NCBI RefSeq assembly: GCF_024160145.1
Contig: NZ_JAMYWQ010000021.1
Coordinates: 1 to 64,000 of the forward strand
DNA: 64,000 nucleotides
Source of the DNA: Serratia nevei
GTDB lineage: Bacteria; Pseudomonadota; Gammaproteobacteria; Enterobacterales; Enterobacteriaceae
Reading direction: 5' to 3'
In this document: positions 17,666 through 26,312 of the stretch, in pieces
How the letters are laid out: every line of letters starts with the position of its first letter
Position numbering within the stretch: the stretch's first letter is position 1
Program-made: the position numbers and the translations under genes
The notes under the pieces: model-generated
The model's database searches: none
What the model saw: the letters and a program-made list of their open reading frames with translations, nothing else
What the model was told of the DNA's origin: nothing

Positions 17666-18060
17666 GGCGACCTCCCAATCGCTTATTCATGCCGGCCGAT
17701 AAGCCAGACAAAGGCTGGCGTTAATATGCCGGCGACAGGCTCAAATTAATTATCTCTTGCAAGGCTGAAATTACAGGCTGGCGCTGGTGACTGACAAATG
17801 AAAAATATAAACCTTAGGGTTAACTGAATTCATCCGAATCGAGAGACATGACCAGCGCCCTTGGCACCGCACGAGATGCTCAAAAACCGGCCAATAATTA
17901 GCAAGAAAAGTAATTCTTTATGTCACTGTTTATGTTACAAATGCCGCCCGCCGCTAAAACACCAAAAAAACCGTCAACATGCGTAAAAACGCAGCGTTCT
18001 GCGCAAAACATCGGCATGGCGGCACTGATGGGGCGGTTACAGATAAAACAGGGATAACAC
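17666..18060. other. Intergenic region upstream of the porin gene
   Basis: This 395-bp AT-rich gap between a minus-strand gene and the plus-strand porin gene must hold the porin promoter and long leader. I see no confident -35/-10 pair and no gene. AGGGA lies 7 bp before the porin ATG. Confidence 0.5.
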
Positions 18061-19212
18061 ATGGCAATGAAATTGCGCGTAGTGACTCAAGCGGTGGCGC
18101 TGGGTCTGGCGATCGGCAGCGCGTCGTTCGCCGCTCAGGCGGAAATCACCCTGCTGAAGCAGGATCCGCAGGCCGGCGATCCGCTCAGCCGCCTGAACTT
18201 CACCGTTGGCGGCAGCATCCGTCCGCAGTTCAACAACATGACGGGCGACGGCGACAAGGGCTCCTACAAGCGTAACGGCTTCGACGGCGGCACCCGCTTC
18301 CGTTTCGCGGCGGACTACTATCTGTTCGACGATATCAGCTGGATCAGCTACTACGAGCTGGGGGTGAACATTCCGGCGCTGTTCGACTGGGATCACCACT
18401 ATGCCGACGGCGCGAGAAACACCAGCCGCCGCATGCTGTACACCGGCCTGAAAAGCAACACCTGGGGCCAGATGACCTTCGGCCAGCAGAACAGCGTTTA
18501 CTATGACGTGGTGGGCGCCAAGACCGATATCTGGGACTACGACATGCTGGCCCAGGCGCCGGGCAACGGCATCAACGGCGACTACGACGGCTCTTACCGT
18601 TCACGCAAAATGCTGAAATACAAGAACCGCTTCGGCGATGCGGACGTTTACGCCTCCTACCTGTTCAGCGACAGCGACTACCTGCCGGGCAACGGCCTGC
18701 GCTATAAGCGCAAGGGTGGCGGCTCGCTGGGCGTGGATTACCACATTACGCAGGATCTGACCTGGGGCACCGCCTGGAACTACACCCGCGCCGAAATGCG
18801 CAACCCGTCCACCAGCGGCAGCAAGAGCTACGATCAGAACATCGTCGGCACCGCCCTCAGCTGGAAACCGGACAACTGGACGCTGACCTTCGGTGGTGGT
18901 TACTACCACGACTTCCTGACCACCAAGAAAGCCGACATCAACAATTACTTCGCCGGCGACGCATGGGGTATCGAATACCTGGCCGGTTATACCGTGCCGG
19001 TTGGCCAGTACGCGGTGAAATCGGTAATGCCGTACTTTATGGGCGATCGCCTGGAGTACGTCAGCGGCCGTAACTACCAGCGCATCGACAACGGCCTCGG
19101 GGTTACCGTGCAGTTTGACTACGGCTTCCGCGTTGACGTAGAGCACGTGCTGACATCGAGCACCGACAACCTCGGCGATATGACCGTGGTGCGTCTGCGC
19201 TACGATTTCTGA
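18061..19212 (+). CDS. Outer-membrane porin
   Basis: 383 residues: signal peptide (cleavage in FAAQAE), then alternating amphipathic strands through to a C-terminal phenylalanine in the terminal strand VVRLRYDF, the usual outer-membrane sorting signal. Aromatic girdle residues and short acidic loops (GDGDKGSY, DHHYADG) fit a 16-strand porin. It is not a close match to OmpC/OmpF as I know them, so specificity is open. It is monocistronic and ends in a strong terminator. Confidence 0.8.
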   Translation: MAMKLRVVTQAVALGLAIGSASFAAQAEITLLKQDPQAGDPLSRLNFTVGGSIRPQFNNMTGDGDKGSYKRNGFDGGTRFRFAADYYLFDDISWISYYELGVNIPALFDWDHHYADGARNTSRRMLYTGLKSNTWGQMTFGQQNSVYYDVVGAKTDIWDYDMLAQAPGNGINGDYDGSYRSRKMLKYKNRFGDADVYASYLFSDSDYLPGNGLRYKRKGGGSLGVDYHITQDLTWGTAWNYTRAEMRNPSTSGSKSYDQNIVGTALSWKPDNWTLTFGGGYYHDFLTTKKADINNYFAGDAWGIEYLAGYTVPVGQYAVKSVMPYFMGDRLEYVSGRNYQRIDNGLGVTVQFDYGFRVDVEHVLTSSTDNLGDMTVVRLRYDF

Positions 19213-19225
19213 TTGCTCAGAACGT

Positions 19226-19253
19226 AAAAAAGGCCGCGCAAGCGGCCTTTTTC
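19226..19253. terminator. Bidirectional terminator, porin/mltB
   Basis: AAAAAGGCCGC, loop GCAA, GCGGCCTTTTT. The A- and T-runs allow termination from both convergent genes. Confidence 0.9.
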
Positions 19254-19269
19254 GTTTATGGGAGCAGCG

Positions 19270-20361
19270 TCAGAAACCGCCGCGCGCCGAGCGCCCTACC
19301 GCTTCGCCCAGCTGCCATACCGCCATGGCGTAATGGGTGCTGTGGTTATAGCGGGTGATGACGTAGAAGTTCGGCAGGCCGTACCAATACTGGTAGCCGG
19401 TGCCGACGTCCAGCCGCAGCAGGCTGGCTTCCTGGTTATCCCCGAGCGAACCCTGCGGGCTCAGGCCGGCTTGCGCCAACGCGGCGACCGAGTAGCGGGT
19501 CTTGAAGCCGTTTTCCAATCCCGGCGCCTGACCGTTAGCCTGAATGGCGACCGGCTCGCCTTTGGACCAACCGTGCGCCTTGAAGTAATTGGCCACGCTG
19601 CCGATGGCATCGACCGGATCCCACAGGTTGATATGGCCGTCGCCGTTGAAGTCGACCGCATAGCTCTTGAAGGAAGAAGGCATGAACTGACCATAGCCCA
19701 TCGCGCCGGCGAAGGAGCCACGCAGCTCAAGCGGATCGTCGCCTTCGGTACGCGACATCAGCAGGAAGGTTTCCAGCTCGCCGGCGAAGTAATCGGCACG
19801 GCGCGGATAGTCGAAGGCCAGCGTCGCCAGCGCATCGATAATGCGGGTTTTGCCCATTACGCGGCCCCAGCGGGTCTCCACGCCGATAATCCCCACGATG
19901 ATCTCCGGCGGCACGCCGTATACCTGCCAGGCCCGCTGCAGCGCATCCTGATATTGATTCCAGAACACCACGCCGTTTTGCACGTTATCCGGCGTGATGA
20001 ACTTGTTGCGATAGCGCAGCCAGGCGCCGTTCGGCCCGGTTGGCCCCTGGGTAGACGGCGTCGGCGCCTGCCGCTCCATCAGCCGCAGCACCGAATCCAG
20101 GCGTCGAGCCTGCGCCAGCACGTCGTGCAACTGCTGCCGATCAAAGCCGTGTTCCTGCACCATCTTATCGATAAAGCGTGCGGTATTCGGGTTATTGGCG
20201 AAATCCCCGCCCAACGGCGCCGCGCCGCTGTGCGCCGGGCTCAGCAAAAAGCCGCCCTTTACCGGGGTGCCCTGAGGCGTAGCGGTGGTACTGGGTTTCG
20301 GCGTGCTGCTACAGGCAGCAAGCAAGGTAATCAGCGGTAAAAGCGCAACCAGGTGACGCAT
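19270..20361 (-). CDS. mltB: Membrane-bound lytic murein transglycosylase B
   Basis: 363-residue lipoprotein that cleaves glycan strands of peptidoglycan to 1,6-anhydro ends. The lipobox is LLAAC with Cys17, and the catalytic Glu near residue 161 lies in GVETRWGR. Other MltB signatures are AGAMGYGQFMPSSF and the Asp-rich VDFNGDGHINLWDPVDAIGS. The length matches E. coli MltB (about 361). It is convergent with the porin gene. In E. coli mltB lies elsewhere, beside srlA, so its position is specific to this lineage. Confidence 0.96.
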   Translation of the reverse strand: MRHLVALLPLITLLAACSSTPKPSTTATPQGTPVKGGFLLSPAHSGAAPLGGDFANNPNTARFIDKMVQEHGFDRQQLHDVLAQARRLDSVLRLMERQAPTPSTQGPTGPNGAWLRYRNKFITPDNVQNGVVFWNQYQDALQRAWQVYGVPPEIIVGIIGVETRWGRVMGKTRIIDALATLAFDYPRRADYFAGELETFLLMSRTEGDDPLELRGSFAGAMGYGQFMPSSFKSYAVDFNGDGHINLWDPVDAIGSVANYFKAHGWSKGEPVAIQANGQAPGLENGFKTRYSVAALAQAGLSPQGSLGDNQEASLLRLDVGTGYQYWYGLPNFYVITRYNHSTHYAMAVWQLGEAVGRSARGGF

Positions 20362-20646
20362 CGGATATCCATATAGCCATGCAAGAGATAAGTGGCAGTT
20401 ATGTTAATGCATTGTTCGGCGCGAACAAACAGGATTATGCTGCCAATTACCACACCAGGTGGCCAAACGTGCCAAATTGTGAGGTTTTGCACGATGAACG
20501 GACGCCCGGTGCGGCCGATCGGAATCTCAACCGCAACTCAATGAGAAAAGTTATCACCTTGACGTCCCCTTTTCCCCCGATAAAATGCCCGGCTGTTTGC
20601 CATCCGGCCACTGCCGGGCGGCCAATTATCGCAACAATGGACTGTT

Positions 20647-21099
20647 ATGGAATCTCTCGGACAACTTGCCAAAGCGCTCTACCGCGGGCGCGTCTCGCGC
20701 AAACCCTTTGTTTTCTCGCTGACGATCTTCGCCATTGGCATCGCACTGCTGTCGTTTTTATCGACCTATCTGGATAGAAACCATTTTCGCGCCCATGCGC
20801 ACGGCGATACCGAGGAATTCGTCTCGGTACTGCTGTACCTGCTGTGCATTATGGTCTGGGCGCTGTTCTGTTTCGGCCTGGTGACGTGGTTCATGGCCAA
20901 AACCGCATTTCGGCTCAACGATATCGGCCTGCCCGGTTGGGCGCTGGCCGTGGCGTGCTATGTGTGTTCGGTGCTCAACAACTACTCACCCGGCCCGGTG
21001 GCGCGCTGGCTGCCGCTGTTCAGCCTGGCCGGCGTGATCTGCGCCCTGCTGCTGCCGCCCGACTGGCTGCGGCGCAAGCCGGCTAAACATACCGAATGA
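20647..21099 (+). CDS. Hypothetical inner-membrane protein
   Basis: 150 residues with four predicted membrane helices (about 24-42, 57-82, 95-112 and 117-135) and a basic tail. It is DUF805-like in size and helix layout, but I do not recognise it with confidence. It ends 86 bp before the HicB-like gene, on the same strand. Confidence 0.68.
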   Translation: MESLGQLAKALYRGRVSRKPFVFSLTIFAIGIALLSFLSTYLDRNHFRAHAHGDTEEFVSVLLYLLCIMVWALFCFGLVTWFMAKTAFRLNDIGLPGWALAVACYVCSVLNNYSPGPVARWLPLFSLAGVICALLLPPDWLRRKPAKHTE

Positions 21100-21185
21100 G
21101 TACGGCCATTTGGCCCGGGGCTATGGCTATCCATCCGCCATGCCGTCACAATAACGCTTCATTCAGGTTTCAATCAGGGATCGCC

Positions 21186-21623
21186 ATGTTCAGCCACTAC
21201 CCCGCCCATTACGCCTTCGATCGCGACAGCGATGCCTGGCAGATCGGTTTTCACGACTTCCCCGAGTGGCAAGCCGCCAGTTATAAACGCGAAGATATCG
21301 AACTGGAGGCGCAGGAAAACCTGCTGGCCGCCATCGCCGCCGCCATGGATGAAGGGTTGCCCTTGCCCGCACCTTCCCCTCTGCAAACCGATGACTTGAG
21401 GGTACACCTGCCGGCGCTGGTGGCGCTGAAGATCGAACTGCACAACGCCCTGCTGCGCAAAAATACCGACAAAGCGGCGCTGGCGCGCAAGCTGGGATTC
21501 AACGGCGGGCAAATGGCGCGGTTGCTGGATATCGGCTACGCCTCAAAGGTGGAAGCGCTGGAACAGGCGTTGTATCTGCTGGGCTACGAAGTGCGCGTGA
21601 CGCTGAGCGAAGTTTGTCAATAA
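21186..21623 (+). CDS. HicB-like antitoxin-type protein without HicA
   Basis: 145 residues. The N-terminal HicB-like partial RNase-H fold (about 1-60: DAWQIGFHDFPEW, then LEAQENLLAAIAAAMDEG) is joined to a C-terminal HTH (about 95-140: DKAALARKLGFNGGQMARLL). AGGGA lies 6 bp before ATG 21186. No HicA-sized gene (about 60 residues, double-stranded RNA-binding fold) flanks it on either strand. It is either an orphan regulator or a remnant of a toxin-antitoxin pair. Confidence 0.78.
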   Translation: MFSHYPAHYAFDRDSDAWQIGFHDFPEWQAASYKREDIELEAQENLLAAIAAAMDEGLPLPAPSPLQTDDLRVHLPALVALKIELHNALLRKNTDKAALARKLGFNGGQMARLLDIGYASKVEALEQALYLLGYEVRVTLSEVCQ

Positions 21624-21845
21624 ATTAGCGACAGGTAGCGAAATATTATTGGCAGGGGCTAAATTTTTCCCTGCGTGCATTACGGCATCACTTGTCACGG
21701 CAACGAAGGCTAAAAAAGGCGTGGAGTCGCCGTCTTACCCGGGCCGTTATTCTGCCGTTTTGTTTGGTTTTTGCTCAGTTTGGCGGCCGGTATCAACGCC
21801 GTCGCCTGAGCGCCGGCCACCGCATTGCAGTGCCCCCATGTTAAA

Positions 21846-21861
21846 GCCCGCCGCGGCGGGC
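21846..21861. repeat. 16-bp perfect GC palindrome
   Basis: GCCCGCCGCGGCGGGC lies between the HicB-like gene and the ypdK leader. It may serve as a hairpin after hicB, but there is no T-run. Confidence 0.45.
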
Positions 21862-21930
21862 GACTTCATGTCGTTTGCCCATAAAAAGCGTTATAAAACA
21901 GCTCACACTGTTTAAAAAACAGCCGAAAAT

Positions 21931-21979
21931 TGTGATCAAAAACACAGTATTGAAATCAGACCAGTATTGAGAGTACATT
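21931..21979 (+). promoter_or_regulatory. Probable CRP-regulated promoter of ypdK leader
   Basis: A CRP-like site TGTGA-N6-ACACA (21931-21946, nine of ten key bases) is followed by TTGAAA (21950-21955) and TACATT (21974-21979) with an 18-bp spacer. It would drive the 190-nt leader and the YpdK-like small protein. Confidence 0.45.
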
Positions 21980-21984
21980 AGCGC

Positions 21985-22165
21985 CGATCCTGTCGCGGTT
22001 CGGATTTTACCTCACGGAGCATGAGGCGCGACAACCGGACAACCCGTAGGTGGGGCCGTTGTTCTTTCGCTTGGAAGAACCCGCCCGACAGGCAGGTTGC
22101 CCATAAAATACTCAGCACAACAATCGGGATCATTGCTGGCGAGGACTCCAGACAGGAGTTGTTCA
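21985..22165 (+). ncRNA. Structured 5' leader of ypdK
   Basis: About 180 nt with several hairpins before the 24-codon ORF. The clearest is GTTCTT/AAGAAC (22061-22080). A GCCCGACAGGC-like stem (around 22083) and a GACTCC/GGAG element lie close to the start codon. The last of these could hide or expose the ribosome-binding site GGAG at 22155-22158. The structure is proposed by eye. The function of such a leader is unknown to me. Confidence 0.4.
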
Positions 22166-22240
22166 GTGAAATATTTTTTGATGGGCGTGTCATTCATGCT
22201 GGTTGCCTGGGTTGGCACCTTCATGTTGATGGTTGCCTGA
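22166..22240 (+). CDS. ypdK: 24-residue membrane protein, YpdK-like
   Basis: A GTG-started ORF with GGAG 7 bp upstream. The product starts MKYFLMGVSFM and is one hydrophobic helix with a central Trp-Val-Gly. It matches my memory of the 23-residue E. coli YpdK (MKYFFMGISFM...), and E. coli ypdK also lies just before alaC. A terminator follows at 22266. The function of YpdK is unknown. Confidence 0.82.
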   Translation: MKYFLMGVSFMLVAWVGTFMLMVA

Positions 22241-22265
22241 CAGCAGCCTGACCAGGAACACAGCC

Positions 22266-22289
22266 AAAGGGACGCGCAAGCGTCCCTTT
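22266..22289 (+). terminator. Terminator after ypdK
   Basis: AAAGGGACGC, loop GCAA, GCGTCCCTTT. The symmetric A/T ends also allow use by the convergent cytochrome b561 gene. Confidence 0.8.
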
Positions 22290-22308
22290 GTCGTTGCTGC
22301 CGCAGCGT

Positions 22309-22833
22309 TCATTTGCCCGGCATCATGCGGCGCAGGGTATCGTCCTTGCGCAGGTAATGGTGATACAACGCGGCCAGCGCATGTGCGCCAATGATAAAGT
22401 AGCCGATGTTGGCCAACGTCTCATGAACCGTTCTGACCAACCTGCGCATCACCGGATCCGGCGCGGCCCACTGCGGCACCGGCCAGCCCAGCAAAGACCA
22501 CGATTTGCCGCCGTAGGCCAGGGTTAACATACCCAGCAGCGGCAGCATCAGAAATACCACGTACAGCAGCCAGTGAAAGATCTTGGCGCCCACTTCCTGC
22601 CATTCCGCCAGCGGCGGCGCGATCGGCGGCGGCGCATGGAAAGAACGCACCGCCAGCCTGATAAGCATCAGCGCCAAGACCGTTGCCCCGAAATTAAAGT
22701 GCAGGTTTTTGACCGTCGGCCCCCACCCGTCCGGCACCTCATCCTTCAGCAGCATCGCCGCATAGGTGAGGATCACCATCAGCAGCGTCAGCCAATGTAA
22801 AACGATTTGCGCTCGCGCGTAGCGGTTGCTCAT
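22309..22833 (-). CDS. Cytochrome b561 family protein
   Basis: 174-residue di-haem membrane cytochrome of the CybB/YodB type with four helices. Conserved His residues lie in QIVLHWLTLL, NLHFNFG, ARIFHW-like KIFHWLLY and IGAHALAALYHHYL. It probably passes electrons between quinol and a periplasmic or oxygen acceptor; known members act as superoxide:ubiquinone oxidoreductases. It is convergent with ypdK and lies downstream of alaC on the same strand, with a 110-bp gap. Confidence 0.88.
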   Translation of the reverse strand: MSNRYARAQIVLHWLTLLMVILTYAAMLLKDEVPDGWGPTVKNLHFNFGATVLALMLIRLAVRSFHAPPPIAPPLAEWQEVGAKIFHWLLYVVFLMLPLLGMLTLAYGGKSWSLLGWPVPQWAAPDPVMRRLVRTVHETLANIGYFIIGAHALAALYHHYLRKDDTLRRMMPGK

Positions 22834-22943
22834 ACACTCTGCCCAAAAAATAAAGTTCAGCGTAATCGCACATCATGGGGAAATAATGAAGAAAACCTCG
22901 GAGCGGAAAAAATAAGGCCGGACGAACGCCCGGCCTGACAGGA

Positions 22944-24173
22944 TTATTTGGCGCCGCCGGCTTTGGCCGGTTTCAGCAGCCCGTCCGCGCGGAACATCGC
23001 CTTGATGCCGCGCACCGCCTGACGGATACGATCCTGATTCTCGATCAGCGCAAAGCGCACGTGGCTATCGCCGTAGTCGCCGAAGCCAATGCCCGGCGAG
23101 ACGCAGACCTTGGCCTCTGCCAGCAGGCGTTTGGCGAACTCCAGCGAACCGAGGTGGGCATAAGGCTCGGGAATTTTCGCCCACACGTACATCGACGCCT
23201 TCGGATTTTCCACCATCCAGCCGGCCTCGTGCAGCCCCTTCACCAACACGTTGCGGCGCTGCCGATACTGCTCGGCGATATCGCGCACGCACTGCTGATC
23301 GCCTTCCAGCGCGGCGATGGCCGCCACCTGCAGCGGCGTAAAGGTGCCGTAATCGTGATAACTCTTGATGCGCGCCAGCGCGCTGACCAGTTCAGGGTTA
23401 CCGACCATGAAACCGATGCGCCAGCCGGCCATGTTGTAGCTTTTCGACAGGGTGAAGAACTCCACCGCAATGTCTTTCGCCCCCGGCACCTGCATGATCG
23501 ACGGCGCTTTCCAGCCGTCATAGACGATATCGGCATAGGCCAGATCGTGGATCACCAGCACGTTGTACTGCTTGGCCAGCGCCACCACCCGCTCGAAGAA
23601 ATCCAGCTCCACGCACTGCGCGGTCGGGTTGGACGGGAAGCCGAGTATCATCATTTTCGGACGCGGGATGGTTTCCCGAATGGCGCGCTCCAGCTCACCG
23701 AAGAAATCCACGCCGTCCACCAGCGGCACCGAACGCACCTGGGCGCCGGCGATCACCGCGCCGTAAATGTGGATCGGGTAGCTGGGGTTCGGCACCAGCA
23801 CGGTATCGCCGTGATCGAGGGTCGCCAGCATCAGATGCGCCAGCCCCTCTTTCGAACCGATGGTGACGATGGCTTCGCTTTCCGGATCGATATCCACCTG
23901 ATAACGATCGGCATACCAGCGCGAAATAGCGCGGCGCAGGCGCGGAATGCCGCGCGAGGTAGAGTAACCGTGGGTGTCGTCGCGCTGGGCGACGGCGCAC
24001 AGTTTTTCCACGATGTGCGGCGGCGTCGGGCCGTCGGGGTTACCCATGCTGAAGTCGATAATATCCTCGCCGCGACGGCGTGCGGCCATCTTCAGTTCGG
24101 CGGTGATGTTGAATACGTAAGGGGGAAGGCGTTCAATGCGCGTGAAACGGCGCTGTGGACTGTTATCAGCCAT
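22944..24173 (-). CDS. alaC: Alanine transaminase AlaC
   Basis: 409-residue PLP-dependent class I aminotransferase that makes alanine from pyruvate with glutamate as amino donor. The PLP lysine lies in [15 protein letters not shown]. Other fold-type I signatures are [13 protein letters not shown] and PNPSYPIH. The start at ATG 24173 ([19 protein letters not shown]) is preceded by GAGGAA; the frame remains open far upstream, but that part overlaps the GNAT gene. Its position near ypdK and ypdAB is as in E. coli, where it lies beside the pyruvate sensor genes. Confidence 0.96.
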   Translation of the reverse strand: MADNSPQRRFTRIERLPPYVFNITAELKMAARRRGEDIIDFSMGNPDGPTPPHIVEKLCAVAQRDDTHGYSTSRGIPRLRRAISRWYADRYQVDIDPESEAIVTIGSKEGLAHLMLATLDHGDTVLVPNPSYPIHIYGAVIAGAQVRSVPLVDGVDFFGELERAIRETIPRPKMMILGFPSNPTAQCVELDFFERVVALAKQYNVLVIHDLAYADIVYDGWKAPSIMQVPGAKDIAVEFFTLSKSYNMAGWRIGFMVGNPELVSALARIKSYHDYGTFTPLQVAAIAALEGDQQCVRDIAEQYRQRRNVLVKGLHEAGWMVENPKASMYVWAKIPEPYAHLGSLEFAKRLLAEAKVCVSPGIGFGDYGDSHVRFALIENQDRIRQAVRGIKAMFRADGLLKPAKAGGAK

Positions 24174-24292
24174 AGGGGATTCCTCGATAGACGTTAGCGC
24201 CCGGACCGTCCGAGCGACGCTGGCCAGCGAACTGACCGAATATCGAACATAGCGCAGCGCCGACGGGCTTGTCGATACCCGGCGCGATATTT

Positions 24293-24832
24293 TTATTGGC
24301 CGCCCTGAAACTCCGCCGCCAGCAGCCCGAACAGCCAGTCGTCGCACCACTGTCCCGCCAGACGGTAGTTGTCGCGCAGCGTGCCTTCCAGCTGAAAGCC
24401 GCACGATTCCAGCAGGCCGCGCGAGGCGAGGTTGCCCGCGGTCACGGTGGCAGTCAGCTTGTGAAAGCCGCAGGCGTTCACCGCAAAATCCAGCACCGCC
24501 CGCAGCGACTCCTTGCCATAGCCCTTGCCCTGCCCGGCAGGCAGACTCCCGTATCCCACTTCCGCCTGCCGATACGGCACCCACTGCGGGCGAAAACCGG
24601 TAATGCCCACCGCCTCTCCGCTGTGCTTCTCACGCATCACCAGGCACAGCCACTGCTCGCCGTGTTTGTCCCAGGCCGGCAGCCGCTCCTCGAACCGGGC
24701 GCGGATCTCCGCTTCGCTGCGCGGATCGGAGATGTAACGGATCACCTCGGGATCTTGGTACAGGCGCAGAAACAGCGGCCAATCCTCGGCGGTTATCGAC
24801 TGCAAGCTCAGACGTTCAGTGACCAGCTTCAT
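24293..24832 (-). CDS. GNAT-family N-acetyltransferase
   Basis: 179 residues of the RimJ/RimL-like group. The acetyl-CoA-binding motif A is [13 protein letters not shown] (near residue 100), with a following [17 protein letters not shown] motif typical of this group. The substrate is unknown. It lies 119 bp upstream of alaC on the same strand and may share its transcription. Confidence 0.85.
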   Translation of the reverse strand: MKLVTERLSLQSITAEDWPLFLRLYQDPEVIRYISDPRSEAEIRARFEERLPAWDKHGEQWLCLVMREKHSGEAVGITGFRPQWVPYRQAEVGYGSLPAGQGKGYGKESLRAVLDFAVNACGFHKLTATVTAGNLASRGLLESCGFQLEGTLRDNYRLAGQWCDDWLFGLLAAEFQGGQ

Positions 24833-25000
24833 AAAATCTCCGAAAAACGAAAAATAGGAACTTACGAATGAAAGATATCTCTTTATTTTCCCCGATTGGT
24901 TGCCGATAATCGTTCACGTTAAAACCACAAAACCATAACGTCTTGTCCGATTCCCTACAACCGCTCGCCGCAGTCACTCACGCGGCACGAGGAGAACACC

Positions 25001-26245
25001 ATGGCCTCTTTAGTCATCGACGATATTCCGCAGGCAATCGTTAACGTCAAGCGCCAGCTGCGCCAGGCATTGCCGAACTACCGCGACGTATTTCTGTCGC
25101 TGGAAGAGAACATCCGCGGCCAGGTCGAACAGATCCGCCGCGAGCTGGCCGCCGGCCACAATCCGGTGCCGCAGATCGACGCGGAAGATATCCTGCAGCA
25201 GCGCGTCAGCGAACAGCAGATAGCGCTGATCAAACAGCGCGGTGCCTGCGCCATTCGCGGCGTGTTTCCCCGCGCCAAGGCCGAGGGCTGGAACCGGGAA
25301 ATCGGCGACTACCTTGAGCGCAACAACTTCGTCGAGCGATTGAAAAATGCCGCCGAAGACAACTATTTCGGCAAGCTGGCCGCCAGCAAACCGCAGATCT
25401 ACGGCATCTATTGGTCGAAACCGCAGGTCGAAGCGCGGCAGGATGCGCGCATGCATGCAGTGCAGGTGTTCCTCAACAGCCTGTGGGCCACCGAGAGCAA
25501 CGGCAAACAGCATTTCGATCCGACCCGCGTCGCCACCTACGCCGATCGCACCCGTCGCCGCCCGCCGAACTCCTCGTCGCTGGGCCTATCGCCGCACGTC
25601 GACAGCGGCACCATCGAGCGCTGGCTGGACGAAAACTTCCGCTATGTGTATCGCCACGTTTTCTCCGGCGACTGGCAGCAGTACGATCCCTTCGCCGCCG
25701 ACGGCCGCACCGAGGTGCGCGAGATAGCCTCCCCGGCGGTCTGCTCGATGTTCCGTACCTTTCAGGGCTGGACGGCGCTGACGCCGCAGCGCACCAACGC
25801 CGGCACGCTGAACCTGGTGCCGATCGCCAACGCCATGGCCTATGTGCTGCTGCGCGCGCTGCAGGACGACGTCGCCGACGACGATCTGTGCGATGCGGCG
25901 CCGGGCCGCGCCCTGTCAATTTCGGAAAAATGGCATCCCCTTTTATTGAGTGGGATTTCCCCTATTCCCGATCTGGAGCCGGGCGACACGGTATTTTGGC
26001 ACTGCGACGTGATCCACGCGGTGGAGAACGAGCATAACGGCGAGTTCGACAGCAACGTGATGTATATCGCCGCCGCGCCGGGCTGCGCGAAAAACGACGC
26101 CTATCTGCAGCGCCAGCTGCCGAGCTTTATCGACGGCAGAACGCCGCCGGACTTCGCCCCCGACGACTTCGAGGTGGATTTCGACGGCCGTGCCACCGCC
26201 GAGCTACTGACGCCGCTGGGCAAAGCGCAGCTCGGCATGGGCTGA
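25001..26245 (+). CDS. YbiU-like DUF1479 protein
   Basis: 414 residues, the full length of the DUF1479/YbiU family (E. coli about 421), which has the fold of Fe(II)/2-oxoglutarate dioxygenases. Candidate metal ligands are the His and Asp of [13 protein letters not shown] (near residue 203) and the distal His of [16 protein letters not shown] (near residue 335). The reaction is not known to me. AGGAG lies before ATG 25001. It lies between the GNAT gene (divergent) and ypdA, where E. coli has neither. Confidence 0.85.
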   Translation: MASLVIDDIPQAIVNVKRQLRQALPNYRDVFLSLEENIRGQVEQIRRELAAGHNPVPQIDAEDILQQRVSEQQIALIKQRGACAIRGVFPRAKAEGWNREIGDYLERNNFVERLKNAAEDNYFGKLAASKPQIYGIYWSKPQVEARQDARMHAVQVFLNSLWATESNGKQHFDPTRVATYADRTRRRPPNSSSLGLSPHVDSGTIERWLDENFRYVYRHVFSGDWQQYDPFAADGRTEVREIASPAVCSMFRTFQGWTALTPQRTNAGTLNLVPIANAMAYVLLRALQDDVADDDLCDAAPGRALSISEKWHPLLLSGISPIPDLEPGDTVFWHCDVIHAVENEHNGEFDSNVMYIAAAPGCAKNDAYLQRQLPSFIDGRTPPDFAPDDFEVDFDGRATAELLTPLGKAQLGMG

Positions 26246-26261
26246 CCGCCGCCCCGAGCCA

Positions 26262-26306
26262 TTCTCGCTGTGGTATACTGCCGCCATCCGTAAGCCGCAG
26301 CGAGAA
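26262..26306. promoter_or_regulatory. Inverted repeat enclosing ypdA promoter
   Basis: TTCTCGCTG (26262-26270) and CAGCGAGAA (26298-26306) are perfect 9-bp inverted copies. An extended -10-like TGGTATACT lies directly inside the left arm. The right arm ends 6 bp before the ypdA GTG. It may be an operator or a 5'-end hairpin limiting ypdA translation. Confidence 0.4.
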
Positions 26307-26312
26307 CCCGTC

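Noticed and set aside
20379-20777. 132-codon ORF upstream of the 150-residue membrane protein
   Set aside because: It crosses the start of the membrane-protein gene in another frame and has no ribosome-binding site or family match.
21846-21861. GC palindrome as a rho-independent terminator of the HicB-like gene
   Set aside because: The stem is strong but no T-run follows and it lies over 220 bp after the stop, so I list it only as a palindrome.
22021-22251. 76-codon ORF across the ypdK leader
   Set aside because: The translation is Arg/Trp-rich with no family, and the frame overlaps the better-supported 24-codon ypdK ORF in another frame.
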